64,000 bases of DNA from Paratrimastix pyriformis (taxonomy: Eukaryota; Preaxostyla; Paratrimastigidae). The translations under genes were made by a program, and so were the position numbers. Positions 17,090-26,159 of the stretch are shown piece after piece. Position 1 is the first letter of the stretch, and each line of letters opens with the position of its first letter. The DNA lies in the NCBI GenBank assembly GCA_027972325.1, contig JAPMOS010000104.1, positions 77,437 to 141,436 of the forward strand, in the 5' to 3' direction. The notes below the pieces were generated by a model. That model saw only the letters and a list, made by a program, of their open reading frames with translations. It did not search any database and was not told the DNA's origin.

Positions 17090-18868
17090 TTACTGCTTCT
17101 TGTGATGTGATTTTTTCTTATTATTTAAGAGCTTCACCAGATGGGATTCATCATCCGATTCCTTCTTGCCTTCAATCTCTTCTGATCCTATGATATCTTT
17201 AAAATCTGGCTCTGGTTCTGGCTCCTTCACTTTAATAATTCTTTTCTTTACTAACTTCTTGGGCTCTTCTTTCGGTTGTTCTTTCGGCTCATCAATGAAT
17301 ATTCCTGCATCAAGATCATCATGGTTTTCTGTTTTCTTTTCTATTTTCTTCACTTTCACATTAATCGATTGTTGATTCATCAACCTGTTGTATGTCTCAC
17401 ATCCACTGAAATCATCTGCCTCGCTAATAAACCGTTTCTTAATATAGAACTCAAAGATCTTCTCTGCTGATGCTGTCACTCTTACTTGATTACCTGTGCC
17501 ACGATGAACAATATCCATATCACGAAGTTTTGTTGATGTATCACGTATTGATGGAATTGTAATCTTCTTTCCAAAATACCGACTTGTCTTATCTGAAGAT
17601 TTGTTATTCAACCACTCTGTAAGTCCATCACATACACTTTTTAATGATTCATCGATTCCAGCATCTTTGCTGAGGTATCGCTCCTTGATGTATTGGTAAA
17701 TGTAAGCCAGATTGTCACAAACCATTTCTGTTCTTGTCTTAGTGGCTGGATACATACGAGAACCATATTGATTATAGGCTTGCATCTCTGGTGTTTTCAT
17801 TTCCTGTTTACAGTATGCATAGAAACATTTCTCGACTTCCTTTTCTCGGAGAATGTCTGTGAACCGATTGAAGAAGGTCATATTTCCATTTAATTCATCT
17901 GAGACATCGAGACAAACCCATCGACGATCATCTTCTTTCAATTGGAACATATAATCATTCACAGCAATGATGAAATTGAGATAGTTTGTTATATCAACTG
18001 GTGTCTGATTCTTCTTATGTAATGCAATCTTATCATCTGTTGCAAATTTCTTGATTTGATCATAGAACATGGAAAAGCCCTCAGGACTCTGATGTAATTC
18101 TTCTAAGATAATTAAGGTCTTGTTTTCAAATTCACCATTGAACTCTCCCGTCAGTGATGATGTCTTGCTCGACCGATAACATGTGTTTCCTATAATGCGA
18201 TCTAAAAAGTCAAGAATCACACCTTTACCTGACCCTTGTTTGGACTTTAAGAAGAGTAATGAACGGTTCTTATTACCATTCAGTAAATTGATGATCCATT
18301 TCCGTGTATATGCATATACAGGTTCATCACCTGAACACCAAATACGTTTAATGAATTCCCAGATTTCGGTCACCTTATTTTTGGTCTCTTCTGAGAATTC
18401 ATCATACTGTGTATGCATGTTCACATATCTGAAGCCACAGAATGTATTGATATATCTGAATTTCACTGCTTCATCATCCTCTGATGATAATTCGAAAGTT
18501 AATGGCTGATTGGGAATAAAAGCAATATGATTCAACACATTCATCTCTTCCATGAACCATTTGAAGGGTTTGAATTTCTTTGCTTCTTTCCTGTTGTCTT
18601 CACATAGCACCATGAATTCATCTGATGTTTTGATATAATTCTGTTTGATCTCTGATTGATCCTTCTCAACAACTTTCACTCCAGTTGCTGTTATATTGTA
18701 GAAGTAGATCCCTTCTGTATCGTAACACTTCGCAAAGTAGGTCATAATGTAACGTTTCATTTCATCGACCTTGTGGTCATTGGCTAATTGGACGAGAGTG
18801 TTACGATCAAATGGCTTGATGGTGTTTCCAAATAGCATTTCATTTTCGATGTTGATTTGAGATTCCAT
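17090..18868 (-). CDS. Superfamily 3 helicase (D5-like)
   Basis: The 592-residue product has the AAA+ core of SF3 helicases: Walker A SKQGSGKG (about residues 209-216), Walker B LIILEEL (252-258), motif C with Asn in IAVND (301-305), and an Arg-rich DDRRW at 313-317. No archaeo-eukaryotic primase motifs are obvious in the N-terminal 200 residues. The C-terminus (about 510-592) is a low-complexity charged tail with PEPEPE and lysine runs. It would unwind the element DNA during replication. It is intact. TATATATTAATAGA precedes the ATG. SF3 helicases occur in many Polinton-like viruses and virophages but not in all Polintons. Confidence 0.9.
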   Translation of the reverse strand: MESQINIENEMLFGNTIKPFDRNTLVQLANDHKVDEMKRYIMTYFAKCYDTEGIYFYNITATGVKVVEKDQSEIKQNYIKTSDEFMVLCEDNRKEAKKFKPFKWFMEEMNVLNHIAFIPNQPLTFELSSEDDEAVKFRYINTFCGFRYVNMHTQYDEFSEETKNKVTEIWEFIKRIWCSGDEPVYAYTRKWIINLLNGNKNRSLLFLKSKQGSGKGVILDFLDRIIGNTCYRSSKTSSLTGEFNGEFENKTLIILEELHQSPEGFSMFYDQIKKFATDDKIALHKKNQTPVDITNYLNFIIAVNDYMFQLKEDDRRWVCLDVSDELNGNMTFFNRFTDILREKEVEKCFYAYCKQEMKTPEMQAYNQYGSRMYPATKTRTEMVCDNLAYIYQYIKERYLSKDAGIDESLKSVCDGLTEWLNNKSSDKTSRYFGKKITIPSIRDTSTKLRDMDIVHRGTGNQVRVTASAEKIFEFYIKKRFISEADDFSGCETYNRLMNQQSINVKVKKIEKKTENHDDLDAGIFIDEPKEQPKEEPKKLVKKRIIKVKEPEPEPDFKDIIGSEEIEGKKESDDESHLVKLLNNKKKSHHKKQ

Positions 18869-18968
18869 TCTATTAATATATATACTATAATATTTTTCTT
18901 TATATTGTTTTTACTATATTTATTTATTCACGCCTGTAATTATTTTCGCATTCATTTATATAGAAAAC

Positions 18969-19824
18969 ATGTCTAAATCCATAAAGATAATTACTGAAGA
19001 TCCTGTTAATGTTCCTGATCCTCCGAAAATGCTTCAAGAAATTCATTTAGATGCTCCATCGCCAATACTTACTCATGTTAAAAATTACATTTGCCGATAA
19101 ATACGAAGAGTATATCAATGCTGATCTCGCCAATACTTATCCCATCTTTAATCAGCCTGTCATTCTCCGGTCTTCTCGACATTATATCAAATACATCTCT
19201 CCTATTCTTCGAGGTGAAGAACTTACTTTCACTGATGATTGCGACACTATGCAGGAAATGGGAGCTCTTCTCAATGAAATTCATTATTATGGTATTGAAC
19301 TAACCTCTTATCAAATTCAACAATTGGCCGACTCTTCTGGCTTATCCAAATTAATTAATCAAGTCAAGATATATATTGGCTCTCACGATGCCAAATGTTT
19401 CAATCGATCTTATGTCTCCCGTCTCAAACAATTTGAATCAGTATGGAACATTTACATCGGTGTCCTCTCTGAGAAGTATAAAGATGATAACTTCAAAAAA
19501 ATATCATTTACTGTCATCATGGACACCATCCGTAATAGCAACTTCTTGAGCTTAATCAATATGAATGTTATCTATCACAATATCATCTTTGAATTCTTAA
19601 CATATCTTAAAGAAGTGGTTATCGACCACAAGGAATCTTCCCTCTCTGATATATCACTTAACCTTTCAATGTCTTTGCTTGATAATGGTCTCCTGTCCTC
19701 TGTCACTGGTGTTGCAACAACTGTCACTAATCTCATTCAGAACTCGGCGAAACTTGACAAATCTACTCTCTTACAACAATTAGGATCAATCACCGAAGTT
19801 TCTAAATTACTCACTCAGAAATAA
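18969..19824 (+). pseudogene. Unknown protein, about 280 aa, one frameshift
   Basis: An ATG at 18969 follows TTATATAGAAAAC and opens a frame that stops at about 19100. The following frame (usable from 19051) runs to 19824. The two overlap at an A5 run (19079-19083), so a single-base indel most likely splits one gene. The longer part is helical with no known motif. It is divergent from the helicase. I treat it as one gene because the promoter box lies only before 18969. Confidence 0.65.
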
Positions 19825-19863
19825 TATCCCTATGAATTAATTTCTTAAGTTATTAATATAAGA

Positions 19864-20450
19864 ATGCCAATAATTTCTATGCGTAATGGAGCTCAAGCGG
19901 AAGTAATCATAATGCAAGGAACTTACAAAGACACACCACAAAATCGTAAGTTACATCGTGTCGGTCAACATTATGATAAGAAGGTATTTAAGATCATTAA
20001 AGGACCCACTCCTACGGGGAGATCATATCGAAAGAAACGCGGTAAAGGTCTCTCTGATTATGATCTATCTGATGTCATTCTCAATTCACAACCCATGACT
20101 CGTATCGATGATGAAGGTAATAGCTATGTTCAATTAGTCAGACAAGACGGGTCAGTTGATGAAATCCCCGAAGATCGATATAATCGGTTCATCAAATCAA
20201 AAGTTGACGACGCAATAAAACCTAAGAAAAGAACGTATTATAAGCGTCCAATTAAAGATACCATGATGCAAGATGGTGATGGTGTGGGTGCCGAAATTGT
20301 TGGGGCACTTGGTGAACTCCCGAATACTCTGAAAAAGTTCTGAAAGATCTCCAACCTGATCGTCCTCATATTGGTTTAACTAAAGGGTGGCGAAATCCCT
20401 TGACTGGCCAGTATATGGTCGGTAATAAAGTCGAGAATAACCATTACTAA
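19864..20450 (+). pseudogene. Conserved unknown virion-cluster protein (homologue in E2), frameshifted near the end
   Basis: The first 159 codons run to 20343. The conserved C-terminus (GLTKGWRNPLTGQYMVGNK) continues in another frame to TAA at 20450, across a GAAAAAG run near 20336. The E2 gene 39492-40080 matches in the middle (DDEGNS, QLV, DGSV-EIPEDRY, KRPIKDTMM, GDG-GAEIV) and at the end. In E2 it follows the basic protein and capsid on the same strand, which argues for a virion-associated role. No family known to me. ATTAATATAAGA precedes the ATG. Confidence 0.72.
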
Positions 20451-20496
20451 AAGAATGATAAATAATTTATGGCTAATGATAAATTATTTGTCTGTC

Positions 20497-21012
20497 TTAA
20501 TTTTGTTGTTCGTTAATCATGATATCCAATTGTTCTTTCAATGCTTGTTGATGGAATTTCGTTCTGATATGACCTGTTTTACCACCATGTTGATATTGTC
20601 GATGACATACCTCACATGTATCAATATGAGCTTGCCTTTTAATTGTTTCTCACGAAGGGCTGAATTTTTGATAGGCAAGTTTACAATACTTTGTATGTCC
20701 TATTCGTATCTTTGCTCCAGCTATATTATCGTTCAGTGGAGGGTTTTGTTCGAGTTGATAATCACCTTCCAATTTGAACAAGTCTCTTCGTGTGACGGGT
20801 TCTTCTGGGTGAAATATTACATCAATCTTCATCCGATCCCATCCAACTCTTCTCACATATTGATAGAACTTACTATCAGCCTTCACTGATGTGTATTTAT
20901 GTAACGAAAATCGTTTCTCCAATGTTTGGATTGTAGATCCTATGTAATATTGAGTTGGATCTTCAATATCATAGATCTTATAGATGATTCCTGTAGTATA
21001 TGTTGCTTCCAT
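20497..21012 (-). pseudogene. GIY-YIG endonuclease with C-terminal zinc finger, separated by one in-frame stop
   Basis: Residues 1-60 carry the GIY-YIG signature: GIIYKIYD, YYIGSTIQ, and the conserved Arg and His in KRFSLHK. A TGA at 20650 ends the frame after 120 codons. The same frame then continues without break to 20497 and encodes a zinc finger (CEVC ... HIRTKFH). Fusion of GIY-YIG nucleases to zinc fingers is common in large viruses, so the TGA may be a point mutation or a consensus error. Alternatively the nuclease ends naturally and the finger is a separate remnant. The enzyme would be a site-specific or repair-type nuclease. Confidence 0.75.
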
Positions 21013-21045
21013 GTTTATAGTATATAATAATATAGTTATATTTCT

Positions 21046-21869
21046 TTAAATAGATTTCTCCATTAATTTATTAAATAATTCTTGTTGTTCACGATTTTTT
21101 TCTTTGGATTTCATCTGAGGAAAATATAAAAGGAACTCATCCAACTTTAGATGCTTTAGTATGTTATGTATTAGAAAGTTATAATTCAGGAAGTTTTGCG
21201 TGTCTGCTTCTTACATTGATTATATCTCGATTGGATCTTATTAAACATCTGTCGTATTTCTTGGATCTGATCTGCCGTAAATTCAGGCAGCTTTCGACTT
21301 GACACTCGTGAAAGAATATAGAATATGTTCTCATTATAGACTGTCAGATTCAATTGTTTCAATATCTTCCTCATCACTTTGTATGTGATATCCGATGATG
21401 CCATCTTCCGAACTTCGATCTCTTTCTGGATTTCTTGAATCACATCATCTGGGACATCACGTTCTGTCTTTCCTTGATAACTATTCAATATCTCATCCAA
21501 ATGATGCATCCTCTTATACATCACTCGCGACTTATACATTGTCCCATCACATGAAGACACCGATGATTCGAATTCTATTGGCTCAGCAAGACCACATGTT
21601 GGACACACATTATATCCATCCGATACGATCTTCTCTGTCCCACATTCACAGAGATTGTTCGGATCTTTGGGCTTATGAAAGAGGTGCTTCAATGGAACAA
21701 TCTTTTCGGGTGTTGGTTTATTCTGCATCATCTTGTCTAACTCATCAAATAGAGCATCATCTGACAGTTCAGAAGATGACGATACTTCCGGGCTAATAGC
21801 CTCATTCAGTTTTTTCAAATATCTATGATACTTTGTTTTCTTAACCATAAATGTTGTCATAATATACAT
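21046..21869 (-). pseudogene. VLTF3-like late transcription factor, frameshifted near the C-terminus
   Basis: The N-terminal third holds a zinc ribbon (CECG ... CPTCG). It is followed by YKRMHHLDEILNSYQGK, DVPDDVIQEI and the helical core typical of the poxvirus-type VLTF3 family of Nucleocytoviricota. The first frame stops at 21186. The characteristic end of the family (a FLNYNF-like stretch, LDEFLLYFP, MKSKEK) lies in another frame down to 21046, so a single indel near 21190 splits the gene. It would act with the host or helper RNA polymerase at late promoters and may be linked to the uniform TATATAGA boxes. It is unusual in a Polinton. ATG choice is uncertain: 21869 or 21860. Confidence 0.85.
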
Positions 21870-21933
21870 AGATATATGGAATTTATTTTTATATAAATTA
21901 ATTTAAAGAATTATATGTTATAATACTATATAT

Positions 21934-22233
21934 ATGTATTATAAACCAACTATTACTGTCAGTGGTGAATGTGAAAATCTTCATAAAAATATGTCGGTAT
22001 TTGACATCTTACAACAATGCCATGCCAAGTTATCAATTAATAATCATGATGTGACTCTAGATATGGGACTTATGAAACTGATGTCTCAACTAATTCAGGA
22101 CAAAAATAAACAACAAATTCGTGAAAAACAACAAGAAGAGGCCAATCGGATTAATAGGTTAGAAGAATTACTAGGAATGAATAAAAAATCAACAAACGAA
22201 AATCAAATCGACGATAATTATAACTACGTATAA
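21934..22233 (+). CDS. Small coiled-coil protein (99 aa), unknown
   Basis: The ATG directly follows ATACTATATAT. The product has a short folded-looking N-terminus with two cysteines and a Q/K/E-rich coiled coil at residues 55-85. It is divergent from the VLTF3-like gene. No family recognised. Confidence 0.6.
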   Translation: MYYKPTITVSGECENLHKNMSVFDILQQCHAKLSINNHDVTLDMGLMKLMSQLIQDKNKQQIREKQQEEANRINRLEELLGMNKKSTNENQIDDNYNYV

Positions 22234-22301
22234 ATATATTGGTTTTTCTTTATTTGTAAACTATTTAAAGAAAAACATGTTACTATATTATAGATAGAAG
22301 A

Positions 22302-22816
22302 ATGAACAAAGATTTAGAAGCAATGTGCGATCATTTTGATGATTTGATTAATGTCGCCACACATTTTGATATTGTCCTCATGAATCTACAAATTGATGAC
22401 AACTTTTTGAGAAGACACAAATCATAGATATATGCGAGGATCAATTTGATAGACTCAATTCTATCGTGGATGAAATTCGTGATATGAATTGTAATAACAA
22501 AGATCATTTAGATTTCATATCCAATAAATATGGAAAGTTACGACTAGACGCTCTTACTACATTATTCAATTCAATAAAATCATATTTCCTTCATCTCAAT
22601 CGGACCACTATAGAAGACTATTATATGGGTAATCATACAGATGCAGGTGATATATACTTGTTTGGCTTCATAGGAAGTAATCAATATACATTATTAGAAT
22701 GTGAAAAGCTATACGAACAATCAAAAAAATATAAGGGAGAAGGTAATTCGGAATTAAAACTCGTTCCTTTCGATTTTAATGATCCATTCAAAAGTGCAAA
22801 TCGCGAAAAATATTAA
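22302..22816 (+). pseudogene. Unknown helical protein (about 170 aa), frameshifted
   Basis: The ATG 22302 follows TATTATAGATAGAAGA. The first frame stops at about 22425. A second frame continues without stops from the T5 run at 22402-22406 to TAA 22816. One homopolymer indel explains the break. The protein is helical and charged with no motif; the second frame contains an EDQF-RLNSIVDEIRD heptad-like stretch. It belongs to a cluster of small unknown plus-strand genes. Confidence 0.6.
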
Positions 22817-23067
22817 AACAGTGGTGAAAACACTCAACAAAATAACTTTGCCTCATAAAGATGACTCTTCATCTGATGATGATAAAGGAACTATTTATGG
22901 TGATGCTATTAAATCATTCAATAAAGGTGTTCAAAAGATGATAAAACGGAAAAACACGATGACATCGGGGGATCTGCGATCCTTCGCAGCATCCTCACGG
23001 TGCTGGCGAGCAAAGCTCTAAGCGCCGCGAGAATGACACTTCTTCTGATGAAGATACCGATAGTTAA
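22779..23067 (+). pseudogene. Unknown small protein with acidic tail, overlaps previous gene, frameshifted
   Basis: This frame starts inside the end of the preceding gene (38-bp overlap) and runs to 23021. A second frame across 22970-23067 ends in an acidic SSDEDTDS tail, which looks like the true C-terminus. The middle contains DDSSSDDDKG and lysine-rich stretches. It may be the C-terminal part of the 22302 gene after a further frameshift. A locally GC-rich patch at 22965-23030 contrasts with its surroundings. Confidence 0.45.
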
Positions 23068-23143
23068 TTAATATAATATACTTTTCTTTAATTTTAAAGT
23101 TATTTAAAGAAAAAATGTATAGTATCTGTATAAGAGCAATAGT

Positions 23144-23449
23144 ATGAGATATATCAACAAGAATGATTCCAACCAAATCATATATTTAGCTTGTCATTCC
23201 GACGGTATCATTAGATTTTTACATAGAAAATCAAGTCGAGAATTCTTAATAGAGTGTGCTAATGTGTTTAATTTACTGATTTCTGTATATAGTAATATAC
23301 AAGCGGAACTTAATAGTATGAGACAGGGATTTAATTCTCCTGAAGATCTAAATAAGTTTAAATCCATATCAGATTTATATACGTCATATGTAGATGCTCT
23401 AGAAAAGATGCATAAATATGATCTTATCCTCTTCGACGATTACAAATAG
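23144..23449 (+). CDS. Unknown helical protein (101 aa)
   Basis: A plus-strand frame of 101 residues, helical, with an N-terminal YLACHSDG stretch. It lies about 30 bp downstream of TATAGTATCTGTATAAGA, a weaker form of the usual box. It is the last AT-rich gene before the GC-rich island at 23470. No family recognised. Confidence 0.55.
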   Translation: MRYINKNDSNQIIYLACHSDGIIRFLHRKSSREFLIECANVFNLLISVYSNIQAELNSMRQGFNSPEDLNKFKSISDLYTSYVDALEKMHKYDLILFDDYK

Positions 23450-23472
23450 TTCATTGTAATAATCTACAATAT

Positions 23473-24654
23473 ATGATTGAGACAGCGCAAGCCATCTTCC
23501 GTGTGCGCAAGTACCGGATGCATGAAGGCCTCATCGTCTACCAACATCGTAAGTGTGAAGCCAAAAGCCAGTCACTGGCTCAAATCCTCTCGCTCGGCAA
23601 CACCGTCGAACGCGCATTCTTCGATGGCCGCTGCGATTGGACGATTCCACAACAAGTGCTCGCAATGCTGGATGCGCGCAGCAATGAGCTGATGAACGGG
23701 TCGCTTCCCTTCGTCGTTCAAGCCCTCAAGCAACACAACTACAACCTCAACTTCGCCGAGCTGAGCGCACCCGAACTCGATCCCGTCGAACTGTGGAAAC
23801 CCGATATGAGCAACAAGATCATTTGCCTGATGGGATGGACACAGGATGCAGATGGCCACTGGACTCGCGCGCCGGAGCACTGGACACCAACGGCTGAGGA
23901 GATGACTCAACTTGGCGTGAGAAACAACACAGCTTACCTGCTCACTGTCCGCGATCCGCTGTTTGAAGAGAAGAAGGCCTGGTACGAAATGATTCGAGAC
24001 CTTGGGATGGATGCCGAATCGGGCTCCAACGTTCAACCGCGCGACGTCATCATCTATCATCATCGTGCAACGCTTAGCGCGTACCACAAACTCATCAAGG
24101 CGCAAGGCGAGACGCACGGAACGGCAAACATCGTGCGTGGCGTGGCCCTTCTCCGTAACGTTCACGACAAGTGCACCGGCGCTGAAACGATTGCCACGTT
24201 GCCCGCAGAGGTTCCGAGACCGGACATCAACGCACAAATCAAGAAGGTCTCAGCCGTCATCGCCGAACAAGGTCGTACAGAGAAAGCAGTTGCGCGATCG
24301 GGTCTTCAGACGCGTGGCGCAGCATCCGTCGTCCCGCAAATCGATCGCAGCATCGTCCTTCGAATCGCGAAGGAGGTAATGGACACTGCGCAGCGCCATG
24401 GTACAACATTGGAGTTCAGCTCCGACGAGGCGGCACGCTCAACATCAGCAGATGAGGTGATCAGAATCCTGGAGGCTCACAAAGAAGAGCTGAAGACGAC
24501 TCATGTAGTCTCACGCTTCGACGTAACGAAAGCGCACGAGATGGTATACAACCTCATGCTTAATGCCGGCCATCAGATCGCGAAGTGGACATCAGCACGG
24601 AAGCAAGTCGATGGACAACGATATCGCGTCTACACGCTCAACCTCGATTCGTAA
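23473..24654 (+). CDS. GC-rich orphan cargo gene (393 aa), unknown
   Basis: The ATG lies directly after CTACAATAT, so the gene seems placed under an element-style promoter. From that point base composition jumps from AT-rich to clearly GC-rich. The 393-residue product looks soluble, with no membrane segments; it has a WTQDADGHW motif near residue 126, a YHHRATLSAYHKL stretch near 193-205, and helical charged stretches in the C-terminal third. I do not recognise a domain. Codon use differs from every other E1 gene, pointing to acquisition from a GC-rich source such as the host. The antisense frame at 23572-24237 is most likely a shadow. The gene is uninterrupted. Confidence 0.75.
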   Translation: MIETAQAIFRVRKYRMHEGLIVYQHRKCEAKSQSLAQILSLGNTVERAFFDGRCDWTIPQQVLAMLDARSNELMNGSLPFVVQALKQHNYNLNFAELSAPELDPVELWKPDMSNKIICLMGWTQDADGHWTRAPEHWTPTAEEMTQLGVRNNTAYLLTVRDPLFEEKKAWYEMIRDLGMDAESGSNVQPRDVIIYHHRATLSAYHKLIKAQGETHGTANIVRGVALLRNVHDKCTGAETIATLPAEVPRPDINAQIKKVSAVIAEQGRTEKAVARSGLQTRGAASVVPQIDRSIVLRIAKEVMDTAQRHGTTLEFSSDEAARSTSADEVIRILEAHKEELKTTHVVSRFDVTKAHEMVYNLMLNAGHQIAKWTSARKQVDGQRYRVYTLNLDS

Positions 24655-24699
24655 CCGCCGCCGGTGTCACACGTTCCCCGTAACGTCCGGACCCCCTCT

Positions 24700-25360
24700 A
24701 TCTCAAGTGGCCACCTACATATTCCCAAGACTTCCATCGCCGCGCTCCCGCGTAGGTGGCCACCTTCCCCGTAACGTCCGGACCCCCTCTATCTCCTACG
24801 AGTGGCCACGTAGGAAGTCTTGGGAAATTGAACGTGGCCACTATCGCTAGACCCCCCTCCGGAGACCCTTCCGCCTTTTTAGCCTCTCCGAACCCCCCTT
24901 AGTCGCTCTTGCAGCAGGTACGCTGGTGGCCACCTACAACATGCGCGGGGTCTGAGTTTAACGTCCGAGGGGGGTCTACTGACTACCAAAAGATGGCTCG
25001 CCATACTATCTATTATTTCTTAAGTCTTCCCGGAACTTCCAACGTGGCCACTTTCGCTAGACCCCCTTACTCGCTCTTGCGGCCCCTCCTCGGCGTGTGT
25101 GCCATTTTCGACCTTGCCGACGGGGGAAGCGGCAAGGGTTCTGGAGATAACGATAGTAAAGGGGCGATCAACGCGAAATGGGAAGTGGCCACCTACACCG
25201 AACACGAAGTGGCCACCTACACGAGAACCAAGGTGGCCACCTACTCGGGAAGCGTCGGCGAAGGCCGATCAACGCGAAATGGGAAGTGGCCACCTACACC
25301 AAAACGAATAGTATATAGTAGTAGGTCGAGCCATCTTTTGTAGGTGGCCACCTAGTGATA
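24700..25360. repeat. Array of eleven GTGGCCAC palindromes in a GC-rich non-coding island
   Basis: The core GTGGCCAC occurs at about 24707, 24755, 24802, 24833, 24926, 25043, 25194, 25209, 25232, 25286 and 25343. It is often extended to the palindrome GTAGGTGGCCACCTAC, in part or in full. Some copies sit in longer repeats: a CCGTAACGTCCGGACCCCC block occurs twice (about 24679 and 24769), and an ATCAACGCGAAATGGGAAG block twice (about 25168 and 25269). An inverted pair built on AGATGGCTCG lies at about 24990 and 25326. No coding potential is convincing. The spacing is irregular. This looks like a cluster of protein-binding sites. Confidence 0.8.
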
Positions 25361-25481
25361 TCAACCGCAAAGTTACTGATATCAAAATCGAGAAACTGGG
25401 AAGACCCCCGATTTTTTGAAGTCGCGCAAAACTCGCAAATTTTATATAAACGCGGACTTCCCAATATTTTATATACGGCCC

Positions 25482-25549
25482 ACCCACCCACCCACCCACC
25501 CACCCACCCACCCACCCACCCACCCACCCACCCACCCACCCCACCCAGG
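25482..25549. repeat. (CCCA)n microsatellite, about 17 units
   Basis: This is a near-perfect tandem run of CCCA; the complementary strand is (TGGG)n with many G-triplets and could fold into G-quadruplexes. Frames through it (repeating HPPT or GWVG) are artefacts. It separates the GC-rich island from AT-rich DNA. Confidence 0.95.
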
Positions 25550-25740
25550 TTTTAAAAACAGCTAAATTTAACCCAGATAATAAAAGTTTGGAAATCTCCG
25601 AAGAATACAATCGATATCACAATGAATATGATAAATTAAATCATTTTATGACTTTGCGAAACGTGGTTTATATATAAACCCATATAATGATTGATAAGTA
25701 ATCAATAGTATTAGGTATTTAATATTATTGATCATTTCTT

Positions 25741-26158
25741 TTAATTCATTGCAGAAAGAGCCGCTTGATGAACTGCACTCTTTAAATGTCTCGCACGATG
25801 GGCAATTCCATATGTCGTTCCACATACTGAACATGTTTCCTTCACACTCTTCATTGCATTCATCTGATTGCGATGTTCCTGATTGTAAACTTTTGACGTT
25901 CTTTTCTTTTCTTGATCATTTCTGGATCCTCTTGTTTCACGACTCCTTTTAATGCTTCTTGTTTGGCTTTTTCCTTTTCTTCATAATGCTCCAGTAATGC
26001 TTGTTTATATTCACTTCCCAACTTAGTGCCATACATCATCTCTTGATCAACAAGTTTACGATGCTGTTCTGATTCGATATGTCCATCACGTTCTCCACGA
26101 TGATAGAGTGCACCACAGAGATAACAGCATTCGATTGAGCTTTTGTTTGTCGTTTCAT
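25741..26158 (-). pseudogene. Two-zinc-finger protein (about 140 aa), frameshifted
   Basis: On the minus strand an ATG at 26158 lies just after a TATATTATA-rich stretch. Two frames together encode a protein with two U1-like fingers. The first is CYLC with GHIESEQH. The second, near the end (25863-25741), is CSVCG with HRARHLKSAVH. Between them is a charged coiled coil. At least two one-base shifts, in the first codons and near an AAAGAAAAG run (about 25890), separate the parts. It belongs to the same finger family as 13975 and 20497. It is the last gene before the right terminal repeat. Confidence 0.65.
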
Positions 26159-26159
26159 T

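Noticed and set aside
20650-20652. Alternative genetic code (TGA as a sense codon) to explain the GIY-YIG/zinc-finger frame
   Set aside because: TGA ends other genes of the element, such as the protease at 11408, so a code change is not supported.
23572-24237. Minus-strand frame of 221 codons opposite the GC-rich cargo gene
   Set aside because: No element-style promoter, low-complexity C/V/R-rich product, fully contained in the longer plus-strand gene.
25269-25610. Frames encoding HPPT or GWVG repeats
   Set aside because: Translation of the (CCCA)n microsatellite.
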